Shown piece after piece: positions 11,957-23,214 of a stretch of DNA of 64,000 nt. The notes under the pieces were generated by a model. The model was not told the origin of the DNA and made no database searches. It saw nothing but the letters and a program-made list of their open reading frames with translations. A program made the translations under genes and the position numbers. Within the stretch, counting starts at the first letter, position 1. Each line of letters begins with the position of its first letter. Where the stretch lies: NCBI GenBank assembly GCA_905331475.1, contig CAJNYU010001736.1:1-64000 (forward strand), given 5' to 3'. The stretch comes from Rotaria socialis (taxonomy: Eukaryota; Rotifera; Eurotatoria; Philodinida; Philodinidae).

Positions 11957-14900
11957 ACTTAATTGATGAGCATGAATTTCACAAATACGTAGAACTAATA
12001 GTTTCAAATAACTAACAACATTAGAAGACTATTTTAATTATATAATATTACGGAAAATCCTTCTAAATAAGGTTCATGATCAGGAATGCGATTCAAAGTT
12101 GTGCGGTTGAAATTGATGACAAGAAGCTTTGTCCAAGAGTATGAAAATTTCAACTATTTAACATTTTTGTTAATGAGGAGACTTCCACCAGCAAAAAACG
12201 AATTTAGTGTACGCGTTTGGTGGTTAGTGATTAACATTAATGAAGAAATCAACATGAAATGTTACAAGTAAAAAGAAATAGATTGTTTCATCGACGCTTG
12301 ACATATGAATACAAGAATTTTTTTCTAAAAACGAGTTCTGTGTAGTAAACATACTAATTAAAGATGTCTGTTTTTCTATCTGTTCTATCAAAGATGCCAA
12401 TTTATATAAACAGGATAAGTATTACAAAGTAATCTAATCTATAAATAAACGTAAAAACTTGTTTGAATTCAATAGTTCTGAACCATAACTATATATAGAA
12501 ATTATTGCGACTGTTGATAGTAATAATTTCATTAATATTAACTCCCACACTGAATTATTCGACATTCAAATTTTAAAAAAAGCAAAGATCCTATCTACTA
12601 GTTGAAATATTTTAGTGATTCTAGATTGAAATCTATAACTTCGGTTTTGCTATGTATTATAATTTTTCACATCTAAATCGATCAAAAACAACATCAAATA
12701 AATTATTTGTTTAGAGTTCATAATTTTAGGATGCATCTCTTTTGTAAGTTCAGACCAGAGCGGTTAGGAAACTTTGTGCTCGAAGCAAAATTCTCAACAC
12801 TTCTATGGCAAAAAAAACATTCTTCTCCGTTTTTTGCACAGGGAAACACGTTTAACTTGATTAAATACAAATGATTCAAGACCACCCATCGATGTTGATT
12901 AGCTATTTGTTTTTGACTTTTGTCTTAGGAGTACAAAAATTTAATTAGTGTTTCTTATTTGTTGTGTTCAATATTCATCGAAGTATGTCAATCTCCTGAT
13001 AACATTAAGTTCCTTACCTCAAGCGAAAAACACCGATGGCAATATTCTTTAATGTACAATTATGTATGCGAAACTAAAGTTATTACTTAAACAAACATAC
13101 CAGATTAGGGTGTGTTTTGTTTGCCACCGATCAACTGATGATAGATGTGCTCAATGAAATTAGAAAGACAAAAATTACAATTTTAAAACAACACTGAAAT
13201 ATAAAGCAGAGAATTACAAGTAAAAGAAATAGAAAGTCTCACGTTAAGTGATGGGCCACTCTTTTTCCTGTCCTACTCATTATTGTAAGTGACATAAGAT
13301 AGAATATCTTTTGAATTAGAAAATATTACAACACGTAGTAGCTCTGTTGTGATAGATATTAAATTAATGAACAGTATTGAAGTATTCTAGACACGCGAAT
13401 AATATATTATTGGTCACACATAAGCTATTGCTGTTCAGTCTATTTTAGGATTTTGTCATGCGCCTATATAAGAGTTCTCCAGCTAATAGAGAAATCACTG
13501 AAACTTACTTCTTTAGGATTAATAAATTATAGCGATATTTCAATACACCCCCAGTTATATCCTCAAGACATGAGTCTACATCGAAAAATGTTGGGTGAAG
13601 CATGAATCCCGTTTTTCAAAGAAAAATGATATAATGTATCGTAAATGTCACACTTCCTGAAATATATTTACTTTGCAATAAAAACCAGATATATTTCTAC
13701 TATAAGAAATCGAAAGTGACATTTTCTATCAATCAGTTGACGAACGTCAAGAATAAAGAGAAACTACAACCATGGTGAAATTGACCATCAAGAACACTGC
13801 ATTGACACTGGTTTATAAATGTCCATAGAACGAGAATCATCTGATATTTAATTACTTTTATGAGTTATTATTCATGATTATCTATGCTCATAATCATCTT
13901 AGCTGTAAATTAATAGTCACACTGCGAAGAGGTTTTTTTCTGTTACAATAATAAGTATCTGGCTGGTAGAAAATGATGAAATTCTAAAAGCGTACTTTTT
14001 TTGGGAGTGGGGCTGATTTCTAAGATAGCGAAACGTATTCCTGCAGTTCTGTGTCAATAGTTACAACAGATGTTCAAAGGCATATGTTCCTAGCTTCCAT
14101 TCTCAACATGAACCATGCACAAAAGAGCAACCTTAGTTTCCATGCAGAGAAATTAAGCAAAGCATTATAAAACAGACTCGTTAAATATTATTTCAATGCT
14201 CTACTTTCTATTGAGTCAAAGAAGAAAACTTGAAAATAACCATATATATGATGTGCTTTTCACAGCTATAATGATCCGTTTTTACGTAACTATAACCGGA
14301 ATTCATATTTCAGAAAACTGCCGCATGAGTATCAGATAAATTGCTTTTTGTTTCAATAGAAAATTTTATTTTTTTGACATTAGCCACAATATCTAGCCAA
14401 GGTACTATAATTGTGCTCGTTCTTTTGCATTTTTTAGTATTATATCGCTGGAAAGAAACAAAACCAATAGAATATTTAACAATTACTATATAATTCTAAT
14501 AAGACAGATCTCGTGGGAGTCACAGAAGAATCTGTTGAATTTCAATAATTAATTTTAAGAAAATATATTCAAATACCGTATACTTGCATTGATTTTAAAT
14601 ATTCTACCTTTTGTTAAATCGCAGCGTATTCGATGCTTAGAAGTAGCAAATACTTGAATAGCTTTCCTGAAAAAATGTCAATAACATGGAAAAATATTCA
14701 ATTTTTCTCAAGAAAGAATATCTTTCTTTGAAATCCATGCATAATTTTCTTTGAATGTATTTGTCAGTTATCCTTACATCAAAAGAATATTTCCAGTATG
14801 CATTCTCTATTTTTCCGGCTACCTATTATATTCAGTTCAAGCAAAAAAATACTTCTTAGTTGACGCAGGTCCATTGATTATAATGAGATCTTTTTCTGCA

Positions 14901-15887
14901 ATGAATAGTGTTGAATACTAGAAAAGCTTTTAACGATTTTATCTCTGAACACATCGGCGGGCCACCATTGGGGCAAGGTGGGGCAGTTGCCCCACCCAGA
15001 ATTTTTATTCTTATAGATGCGATTCGTTCATTTTTTTTTCCTAGAGCTGCTATAGACATTTTAATAATTTTTGCCCCACCAAAAACAATTACTCTGGCCC
15101 GCCGATGTCTGAACATGACAGAAAAATAATTCAGATTTCTTTCAAGCAGAGACGGCGGCAAGTCAAATCAAGTTAGCACTAATTTCCAAAACATTTTCAA
15201 GCCGGGTCAAGTCATCACCTATTCAAAAAACCTCCAAGAGTCTATTCAAATCCCAGCTTGTTCTCGTCAAGGTTTTTTTTGTTCAAGAGTATATCAAAAA
15301 ATAAGTAAAACGACAGCTGATATAAAAAAAACAAAGGAATCACAAATAATCGATTTAAATTCATAAATCAATGGACTTAACTTGCATATTTCTGCTTTTT
15401 AGTCATGAAAATGTATATTCCTGTTCACGATTAGTAGGAAAAATCTATAGACGCAAAGCAATAGACTGTTGCGAAGTCTGATCATGTGCTATATTGTTAA
15501 TCAGATAAATATGAAAAGAGGCAAAGCAAAGATCGATAAGAATTAATTGAATACTAAGAATAATCTACTGTGTTAACATATGAATATATTTATACGATTG
15601 AAGTATGTCTTCCGTCTACAAATGACGACATCACAGTAGATACTTCAGGAAAGGTTATGTCGATCATCCAATAAAAAGCAAGAACTGTGTGTGTCTATAG
15701 AATCGCCAAAACAGCCAATCGGGCTGAGTTTCAGAAAAAGTTCAATGATAAGAAGAATTATTCAATTGAAATATATTGATTTTATTAAAAAACCAACAAG
15801 AGCTACTGTATAAAATTTGCAATCAGTATTTTTTCCAAGATTTAATAATCATTATATAAATAATTTCTTCACAGTTTGTCATTTCAG
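11957..15887. other. Gene-poor region with one small MITE
   Basis: About 3.9 kb without a recognisable gene on either strand. The only clear structure is the hAT-type MITE at 14952-15107. A short frame near 12098-12271 has no supporting exon structure or family similarity. Confidence 0.55.
14952..15107. mobile_element. hAT-type MITE with perfect 8 bp target duplication
   Basis: A 156 bp element bounded by CATCGGCGGGCCA and TGGCCCGCCGATG. The flanks are identical 8-mers, TCTGAACA, at 14944-14951 and 15108-15115. The 8 bp duplication and CA...TG termini point to hAT. A second inverted block (GGTGGGGCA with TTGCCCCACC) lies inside. Short frames crossing it are artefacts. Confidence 0.85.
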
Positions 15888-16610
15888 ATGCTTTTACGAC
15901 GTCTTTTTCGTTTAAACTTTCCATCACTCATCAATATTCCTCGTGCGTCTTTCTCATTGACATCACTACATTATGCAGCTAAGCCAACAACACCCGCAGC
16001 ACCTACAGATCAAGCTACGCCAACTGCTCAATCGTCTCAATTAGCACACAATAAAACAAAAACTTCATTACGAGGTACACCCTACAATGTTACTGATATT
16101 GAAACATCTCTTCGTTATATGGAAAGTGATGCATACAAAACTGTTTACGGTAGTGAACCTGTATGGAAAAATTATGTACGCAATCGAACAAAACAACGTT
16201 TTCCTCATTATACACGCGATTTTTGCGTTGAAGAAGGTCTCTACATACGTGGTAATCCATGTCCAGTATGTCGTGATGAATATCTTCTACTTGATTATCG
16301 CAATGTTAAATTGTTGAAACAATTTGTGAATGATCATACAGGTGAAGTCGAACCGGTATTAAAAACTTCCATATGTCAAGCACAATTACGAAATCTTCGA
16401 GTTGCATTACGTAAAGCTTATGATTTCGGTTCAATGACATATGAAATACCTTTTCGAACATATGATTATCGAGATTATTATCCAGAATTACGTGATGAAA
16501 AAGATCGTACATCATCACTTTTAATGACAATACTTCATGCAGTTCAAGATCAAAAACTAGAAAGCCTTGATCAATTAACATTAACTGATGACCAACTTCA
16601 TGCTACATAA
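15888..16610 (+). CDS. MRPS18B: Mitochondrial ribosomal protein S18B (mS40)
   Basis: A component of the small subunit of the mitochondrial ribosome, encoded in a single exon of 240 codons. The first 60 or so residues are rich in Arg, Ser and Ala without acid clusters (MLLRRLFRLNFPS), fitting a mitochondrial import presequence. The core carries the family pattern: PVWKNYVRN, then IRGNPCPVCRDEYLLLDYRN, VKLLKQFV and HTGEV, then an ICQAQLRNLRVALRKAYDFG block. The CPVC motif followed by LLDYRNVKLL is shared by S18-type proteins; length and C-terminus fit the B paralogue. The chosen ATG is directly preceded by TTTCAG, an acceptor-like site with no visible donor, so it may be trans-spliced. The C-terminal acidic tail (DQLTLTDDQL) is lineage-specific. 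Confidence 0.88.
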   Translation: MLLRRLFRLNFPSLINIPRASFSLTSLHYAAKPTTPAAPTDQATPTAQSSQLAHNKTKTSLRGTPYNVTDIETSLRYMESDAYKTVYGSEPVWKNYVRNRTKQRFPHYTRDFCVEEGLYIRGNPCPVCRDEYLLLDYRNVKLLKQFVNDHTGEVEPVLKTSICQAQLRNLRVALRKAYDFGSMTYEIPFRTYDYRDYYPELRDEKDRTSSLLMTILHAVQDQKLESLDQLTLTDDQLHAT

Positions 16611-17666
16611 AAGTTTTTGTTTTTCTTTGTTCAATTAAAAGAAGTAAAACCTCAAATGTATTGTCTTTCTTTTACTCATCGCATAGTTCATACAGTATTA
16701 AGATGAGTCATTTACAGATAGAAGTTCTTTGCAATATGCCGTTATTGAGAACTATTGCTCGAATGTGATAGATCAATTTATTTATTTATTTTTTAAATCA
16801 TTCTTCATATTGCATGCTAACCACTCTAGACGAATTTCGAATGAACTTAAAAAAACGAAATATCTGACACTGAACTAGTAAATTGACAGAGACATAAGCG
16901 AATGAAAGCGAGAAATGAAGTATTGACTTTCGACCGAACTTCGATCTATCGAATTTATTTCAATTGTTTTTACTTGCCATATGCTTGTTATCAAAATTAA
17001 TAGGTTATTTGAAACCAGCTGATAACTTCAGTTTTTCGAAGATGAATAGCTATAAAAGAAATCGAATTCAAACTTAATCGTTTACTGGTATGTGAAAATA
17101 AGATATTCTTTAGTAATCTTATCGTTATCTAAGTAAAAAAATATTCATTAAAATAGACCGTCATCATTACTTTTGTTTTTTCCTTGCTTCAACAATTATC
17201 TAGAATAAACATTGACCAGATTTTCCTAGATTATCATCATCTGTGTCGAAATATCAAGTGTAGATAGGAGGGATTTCTTTGTCTTAACATACGCATGTCT
17301 ATGAAAAACTATCCGATTGATATTTATCACATTCATTAGGGATAGAGAAAAAAATAGTCCATCAGGCCTTTTCTTTCTCTTCTTCCCCCTATTTACAATA
17401 ATGCGATAGCTACTCATTTGTCCTTACTTTCTTCTCTATCCATCGTTGTTTTCTTATCCATTCAACACAAGATGATATATCGTCATTCTGTTTTCTGCTA
17501 TTTACGTTGTCTTCTTTTTGATGTACAGCATGGCTTGTGACAAGATGTTCTTCGCATGTAGCATCCAGGTCTTACTAATCACATGTATTATATTCCCGTA
17601 TATATGTATCTGTGCATATTCGTAAATACTTTAGATTATTCACACGACTAAAAGCAAAAGTCTATC
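16611..17666. other. Intergenic, nothing recognised
   Basis: AT-rich spacer between mS40 and the proposed first LRRC14-like exon. No repeat or gene signal was found. Confidence 0.5.
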
Positions 17667-20600
17667 ATGTTTGCCGTACTGCCCAATAATCCTATGTTTG
17701 ATCGCGTAGATCATATTCATAGGCGAATGCCATCATTTCGACTCGAACAACATTATTACTATCCATTACATCAACAAAATACCAATACAGAAAATAGAAC
17801 GATAAAATGCCCAAGGTGAGATAAGAGCCATACTTTGTTTTTTGCACGGTCACATACGCTTTTACGCTGCATGCAAACCTAATATATAGCACACACCATA
17901 CTTTATAGATAAAAGACACTTTTTTCTTGCTAAACATGAATCCTATTGAATTCGGAGAAAAAACACGTCATGATCATTATTTAATGGATCAGGATGTGAC
18001 TTATGCTAATCATGGTAGTTATGGACCATGCCCTCGTTTTGTTTACGAAGAATTGCAACGTATTCGTTTTGAACAAGAAAAAAATCCTGATCGTTGGTTT
18101 CGTTTAACAAAATATACTTTATATGCTGATTGCGTACGAGCGGCAGCCAATCGACTCGATTGTGATTTCGAACAAATAGCACTGGTCGACAATGCCACTG
18201 TAGGTATTAATGCTATACTAAAATCACCATTGCCATCATTTACATCAAAACCAGGCGGAACAGTTTTATGCATCAATTTAGCATATGGCTCAGTCTTGTT
18301 TACTATTGAAGAGATGGTTAAACATCGTAACATGAAAATGCGAAAGATTGATATTCAATTACCAGTGAAAAGTAAACACGACTTTATTCAACAATTTGAA
18401 GATGAACTGAAAAAAGGTGATGTTGAAAATATTCGTCTTGCTGTTATTGATCATATTACAAGTTCAACGGCTATTCTTTTACCAATCAATGAACTTACTG
18501 ATCTATTGCATGAACATGGCATTCCAGTAGTTGTCGACGGAGCACATGGACCCGGTCAAGTGTTTCCACAACTCTCATTGAAGACGCTTACTTGTGATTT
18601 TTATATTGGCACATTTCATAAATGGATGTACGCAGCAAGAGGTTGTTCGTTTCTTTTTGTTCGTGATAAAATTATTGCAAATCAACTTCAACCAAGCAAT
18701 ACATCATGGGGTTATCGTCCATCGTTATCTCAACTTGCTATAATGACACATTTTCATCTGCAATTTTTTCATCAAGGTACACGTGATGAATCGGCTTTTT
18801 TAACTTTACCAAAAGCAATCGAATTTGCTGATTCCATGGCTGGTGGATTTGATCGAATTTATCAATACAATTCAACATTGAGTCAACAAGCAAAAACTTT
18901 ACTCGAACAACGTTGGAATACACAAGAAAAAGATCTTGTTCCTAGTGACATGCATGCGCCCTATTTAAAAATGATTCAATTACCTGATTTAGTAGACTAT
19001 AAAAAAAATGATGATGATGCTGTTCGTCTTATCAATGACTTAATTGAACATCATAAACTAGTTTCAATTATTTTATGTGTGAATAACGAACTTTATGTTC
19101 GTATTGCTACACAGATTTATAATCATATTGAAGACTATATAGTTTTAGCTGATGCAATCGATAAACTTAAAAAATAAATAAATCAATAAATTTCTTCTTT
19201 TCTGTTTTAGACGTTTACGTTCATTATGCATTCGAAAATTAATTTCAAACGAACGATATTTGCATTCTTGTCTACAAGAAAAGCATATTCTATCGTCGAC
19301 ACCATCAAATATATTTTATTCAATAGCACAAGAAGCTATATTTATGAATGAATATCAAATAATCGAAATTCTTATTGCCTATTGGCCATTAGTTCATCTA
19401 GAAATTTACCGTCTTCTACCATTATCGTCGATGTTATTTCAGATTCATAATCAACAACCAGATGATGAAATTGATTCAATTGCAAAAATTTTAGAAAGAA
19501 AATTACCCGATGGTTCGTCATTAGTCGATTATATTGTCATGGGTTTAGTGAATAAACATAGAAGTTTGTCACGTCTTAAAATTGTTGATTTTCATCGATG
19601 TTCATCAAGTAATATCAAATGTTTTTTCTGTTTTGTTTTTAAAAGATTTCGCATTTTAAAGGTGCTCAAATGACAAAGGAACTTTTTCGTTTACCATTAC
19701 TATGGACTTCACCAGAAAAACGTCGTTCATTACAAAAACGAATGTGTAAGTTAAATAGACAAAAAAAAAAGAAGAAAAAGTTTTATAGTTAAATTTAATT
19801 TTAATTGATACAGCTATTGAAAAAACAAAACTAGACAAGTATATTGAAGGATTCAATTATGTGTATCAATACTATGATAAATCAATTGGACATGAAGTTA
19901 ATTTTGGTAGACTATCGCATGGAATGATAACCTTAGATTTTCAAAACTATAGCATGTGCGTGATTTATCCTTTAATCCTCCATTTTGAATTTTTCTTTTG
20001 ATGAGAATAGTCATGAAGATTTTCAGATTTTATTGAATGTTTTCCATCATTCACTGAAAACATCTAATACAACTGACGACATATTATTTGATTATTCTCA
20101 AAATATAGATTCAATTCACGTCAGAAGAGAGGAGTAGAATATTATCTCTTTCAGTTTTAATTTGATTTAAAATCTCAAAATGAGATCTTTATGAAATTAT
20201 AAAGATAATGTCGACGTCAATCAACTTTAACACACCTACTTTTTTTTCCTTCTTTAGAACCTATAAAAATTATTCATGATTGTCAAATAATAAATGAAGA
20301 TACAATCGTCGGCCTTGAAATTCAACAGCTAACTCCGTTTCGATTCCATTTTCATAAATTATGGATCAATAATTATTTTCGGCAAATTTTACCACCCAAT
20401 ATATCATTCGATATTAATTTAGTTTTAACTCTCACAAATGTTGATGTAACTATTCTATAGCTAGCTTGTTTTTCCGATTGCCTTTTCTTTTATTTTTGTC
20501 GTTTATAGAACATCACACATTTTCATTTAAGTGATACAAATATGGAAACAACAGAAAATGAATTAAAATTACTTGTACGATGTTTATCAAATCTACGTAA

Positions 20601-21343
20601 TTTGCGTGTACTCTGTTTACAACGTGTTCTTAATTTATATCCTAATCGGTAAATAAAAATATCGAATCTTTTTATTTCTTCGTTTCAATAAAATTAAAAT
20701 TTTCAGATATACAACACCACATATACTAATGAATTTATGTACAGATTTCAATCGACTATTACGTCGTTTAATTTATTTACGAAAACTTGATTTATCCTAT
20801 TCATATCTTCAATCTTATATTCGTATTTTATTTAGTGGCCTTATTCAACCACTAGAATATCTGAATTTACAAGATTGCCGTTTAATATCAAATGATTTAG
20901 AATTTCTACTATCAATGCGTAATTTACGGCATTTAAATGAAATGAATTTAAGTATGAACAATTTTGGTACACGTGCGTGTTCAAATATAATTTTACAACT
21001 TATTCCTCGTTGTTCGCAATTAACAATACTATCAATTGGCTATTGTTCATTGCAAGCGTCGACGATTGGACAACTAGCTGATTATTTTATTAAAGAAAAA
21101 AATGAAACGAAAATTTCTTACCTATCATTTAAATCTATAATACCGTATTATAATTATGAATTCGATGTTTTATTACAAAAATTTGGACAAATAAAAACAT
21201 TAAAAAAGATTTTATTATTTCCACAATTACATACTTATCCAGGTGCAAATGATGATGAAAGAGAAATAGTAGCAAGAGAACTCTATCGCAGATGTTGCCA
21301 AACTTTGCAAACATTAAATAGACAAGATTTAGAAATATTATGA
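17667..21343 (+). CDS. LRRC14/PRAME-like leucine-rich repeat protein, seven proposed exons
   Basis: A leucine-rich repeat protein of about 562 residues resembling LRRC14 of the PRAME family; relatives act as Cullin-2 substrate receptors or modulate NF-kB signalling, but the role here is inferred only. Proposed exons: 17667-17815, 19211-19608, 19662-19745, 19814-19906, 20258-20445, 20509-20648, 20707-21343; all phases join and the total is 1689 nt. The N-terminal family block is clear in exon 2 (SLCIRKLISNERYL, then AYWPLVHLEIYRLLP), and exon 7 has LRRs (LRKLDLSYSYLQS, LEYLNLQDCRL, LNEMNLSMNNFGT, LTILSIGYCSLQAS). Exon 2 has no in-frame ATG before its conserved block, so a 5' exon is needed; the ATG-initiated frame at 17667 ends at AAG|GTGAGA in matching phase. 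That model places the class V enzyme gene inside intron 1. Exon 1 is the weakest part, and the exon 4/5 boundaries are by phase. Confidence 0.75.
17936..19177 (+). CDS. Class V PLP-dependent aminotransferase-fold enzyme (isopenicillin-N epimerase-like)
   Basis: A 413-residue single-exon gene of the fold-type I, class V family that includes cysteine desulfurases and isopenicillin-N epimerase-like proteins. Signatures are the N-terminal NHGSYGPCPR, DNATVGINAI, the cofactor-binding Asp in VVVDGAHGPGQ (Asp201, His204), and the Schiff-base lysine in TFHKWMYAARG (Lys229), followed by SWGYRPS and HQGTRDESAFL. Catalytic residues look intact, so it should be active; the substrate cannot be told from sequence, and racemase, lyase or desulfurase-type chemistry are all possible. 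ATG at 17936 was chosen because it is the first in frame. Only 33 bp separate its stop from the LRRC14-like exon 2 acceptor. Bacterial or fungal origin by transfer is plausible, since no intron is present, but is not shown. Confidence 0.85.
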   Translation: MNPIEFGEKTRHDHYLMDQDVTYANHGSYGPCPRFVYEELQRIRFEQEKNPDRWFRLTKYTLYADCVRAAANRLDCDFEQIALVDNATVGINAILKSPLPSFTSKPGGTVLCINLAYGSVLFTIEEMVKHRNMKMRKIDIQLPVKSKHDFIQQFEDELKKGDVENIRLAVIDHITSSTAILLPINELTDLLHEHGIPVVVDGAHGPGQVFPQLSLKTLTCDFYIGTFHKWMYAARGCSFLFVRDKIIANQLQPSNTSWGYRPSLSQLAIMTHFHLQFFHQGTRDESAFLTLPKAIEFADSMAGGFDRIYQYNSTLSQQAKTLLEQRWNTQEKDLVPSDMHAPYLKMIQLPDLVDYKKNDDDAVRLINDLIEHHKLVSIILCVNNELYVRIATQIYNHIEDYIVLADAIDKLKK

Positions 21344-21941
21344 AAAAAAAAACAAGAAAATTTTATTTTTTAAATAAATATTAAAAAAACTGGCAAAGAA
21401 TATCGTTTTTTTTTTTTAATTTCAAATAATGAATCAGAGTTATGTAATAGCTCTGTAAGTGATGCACTCTGTTTGAGTAAATTGCAATGAAATTTGAAGT
21501 ATATTTACAACTTGGTTTTTCGATATTTTCAATCCTGAGTGCTCTATCATCGGTCATGACCTGTAGAAATCAGTGCGACAGTAGTAGCAGTTGCTAAATA
21601 ATTGTTTTCTGATGTTACAAAGTAAGAGTAAAGTAGATAAATAAATATTTTTCTTAATATATAGATTGCCGAGTATTGAATCTTTAAAACAAATAGAAAC
21701 TGAAGCGAACAGGATACAGAGCTACGAAGAAAAGAAAAGCGTGATCCTTTTTCCGAAGATATATATATTGCATATTATAAATAGTAAAAAGCATTTGTTA
21801 TATAATATGGGGATGAATTAATTGTTAGCAACATCAATGCTAATATTACATTTTTCTTTGTTTTCTTCTATTGGGAATATTCTAGTATGGCTCCAAATGA
21901 ATCTTATGAACGAATAAAAGAAGAAATGATCGTTGTATTTT

Positions 21942-21955
21942 TGGGTGTGGGTGTT
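21942..21955. repeat. Interstitial TGTGGG patch
   Basis: TGGGTGTGGGTGTT, about two hexamers, without a clear inverted partner. Confidence 0.45.
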
Positions 21956-23186
21956 GCAATAGATACATCTCTCAATGGACATAATTTTATTTTGAATATC
22001 TAAATGATCAAATCAAAGCCTCATAGAGTGAATTAAAATTTTGTCATAGTATTTCTAAAGAAATCAAAAAAAAAAAGACTTTTATTATTATTATTACTAA
22101 TAATTATTCGCTATGCTGAACGTATTATTTCCATTCATTCCCAAGAGTATGATTTTGTGTTAGCTATGTGAATATTTTATTTAACATTACATTATAATCA
22201 TCATTCTTTTGGCGCTGTCGACATGTTGCTTTATCACTTATGAATATGCATTAGTTATAAATCTATAATAATTGACCTTTATTTAGTGTGATAAACAATA
22301 AAAATTGGATAGATTGCCGCAATGAATCTACTTGTAGATAGTTCAAATTCACAGTTGCTTGTTACGTGAAAGACTAGACGAATACAATTTTTCATTCTAG
22401 GTGATAATTCTTCTCTCTCTCTTATATCAAATCAAATTCATCGATCACGATTAACTACCCTTATCGAATGTTTGTTTTATCGAGCACAAAGATCACTTCT
22501 TGTTCATCAGTGATTAATTATTTCTACAAGATAATAGTTCAGTATAAAATTTATCATAAATACATATCGCTAAATAACGTCGTGTGAGAAAGATTAAAGA
22601 ATCATCACATTCTAAATCACTACGTAATAACGCATTATTACATTATTCACTTATTCTTTGCAAAGGTATACTTTTCTCCGTTTTCTTTTCTTTTGAGATA
22701 AAAGAATCAAGACTTTGTTCCATTTCCTTGTTAGGAGAGAGAAAATTGTGCCCTAGTTAATTAGCGCCGTATTCTTTAGAAATGTATGTATATTTTAACC
22801 TTCTGGGAATTTTTTTTTCGACCTCCATGCTTAATGTATGCTAGTAAATGAATGGATTTCTCGCTTTTTCTTTCTCTCAAATAATCTTGTTTCATATTAA
22901 TTACATCTTTAAATAGTAGTTGACAGGTATATAAGCATGCTGATTTCTTAATTCTATAGGTAGATTTCATTTTGACGGTCAATCAAAGTATGCAAAACTA
23001 TTTCTAATGTTGTTAATATATAATAGGGTTATTTGACGTAAAAGACAAGAGTATTATAGAGCGATCATCTATTCTAAGAAAGTGAGAAATTATTAAGTGG
23101 CACACTCCCCTTAATAGTTTATCACGTAAGACAATGTCATTATTTCCTTTAAAGTTCATTTATAATTTATATGTTGTAATCATTTT

Positions 23187-23214
23187 TTCTTCTTCTTCTT
23201 CTTCTTCTTCTTCT
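23187..23214. repeat. (TTC)n microsatellite
   Basis: About nine uninterrupted TTC triplets. Confidence 0.9.

Noticed and set aside
12098..12271. Frame starting MRFKVVRLKLMTRS
   Set aside because: No linked exon, domain or conserved pattern; expected by chance in 4 kb of AT-rich DNA.
14856..15161. Overlapping frames of 70-100 codons on both strands
   Set aside because: They run through the hAT-type MITE at 14952-15107 and its inverted repeats; no family similarity.
16306..16581. Minus-strand frame opposite mS40
   Set aside because: Antisense shadow of a well-supported gene.
19178..19210. Operon of the PLP enzyme and the LRRC14-like gene via a spliced-leader site
   Set aside because: Not excluded, but the first in-frame ATG after 19210 would remove a conserved N-terminal block, so the nested-intron model was preferred.
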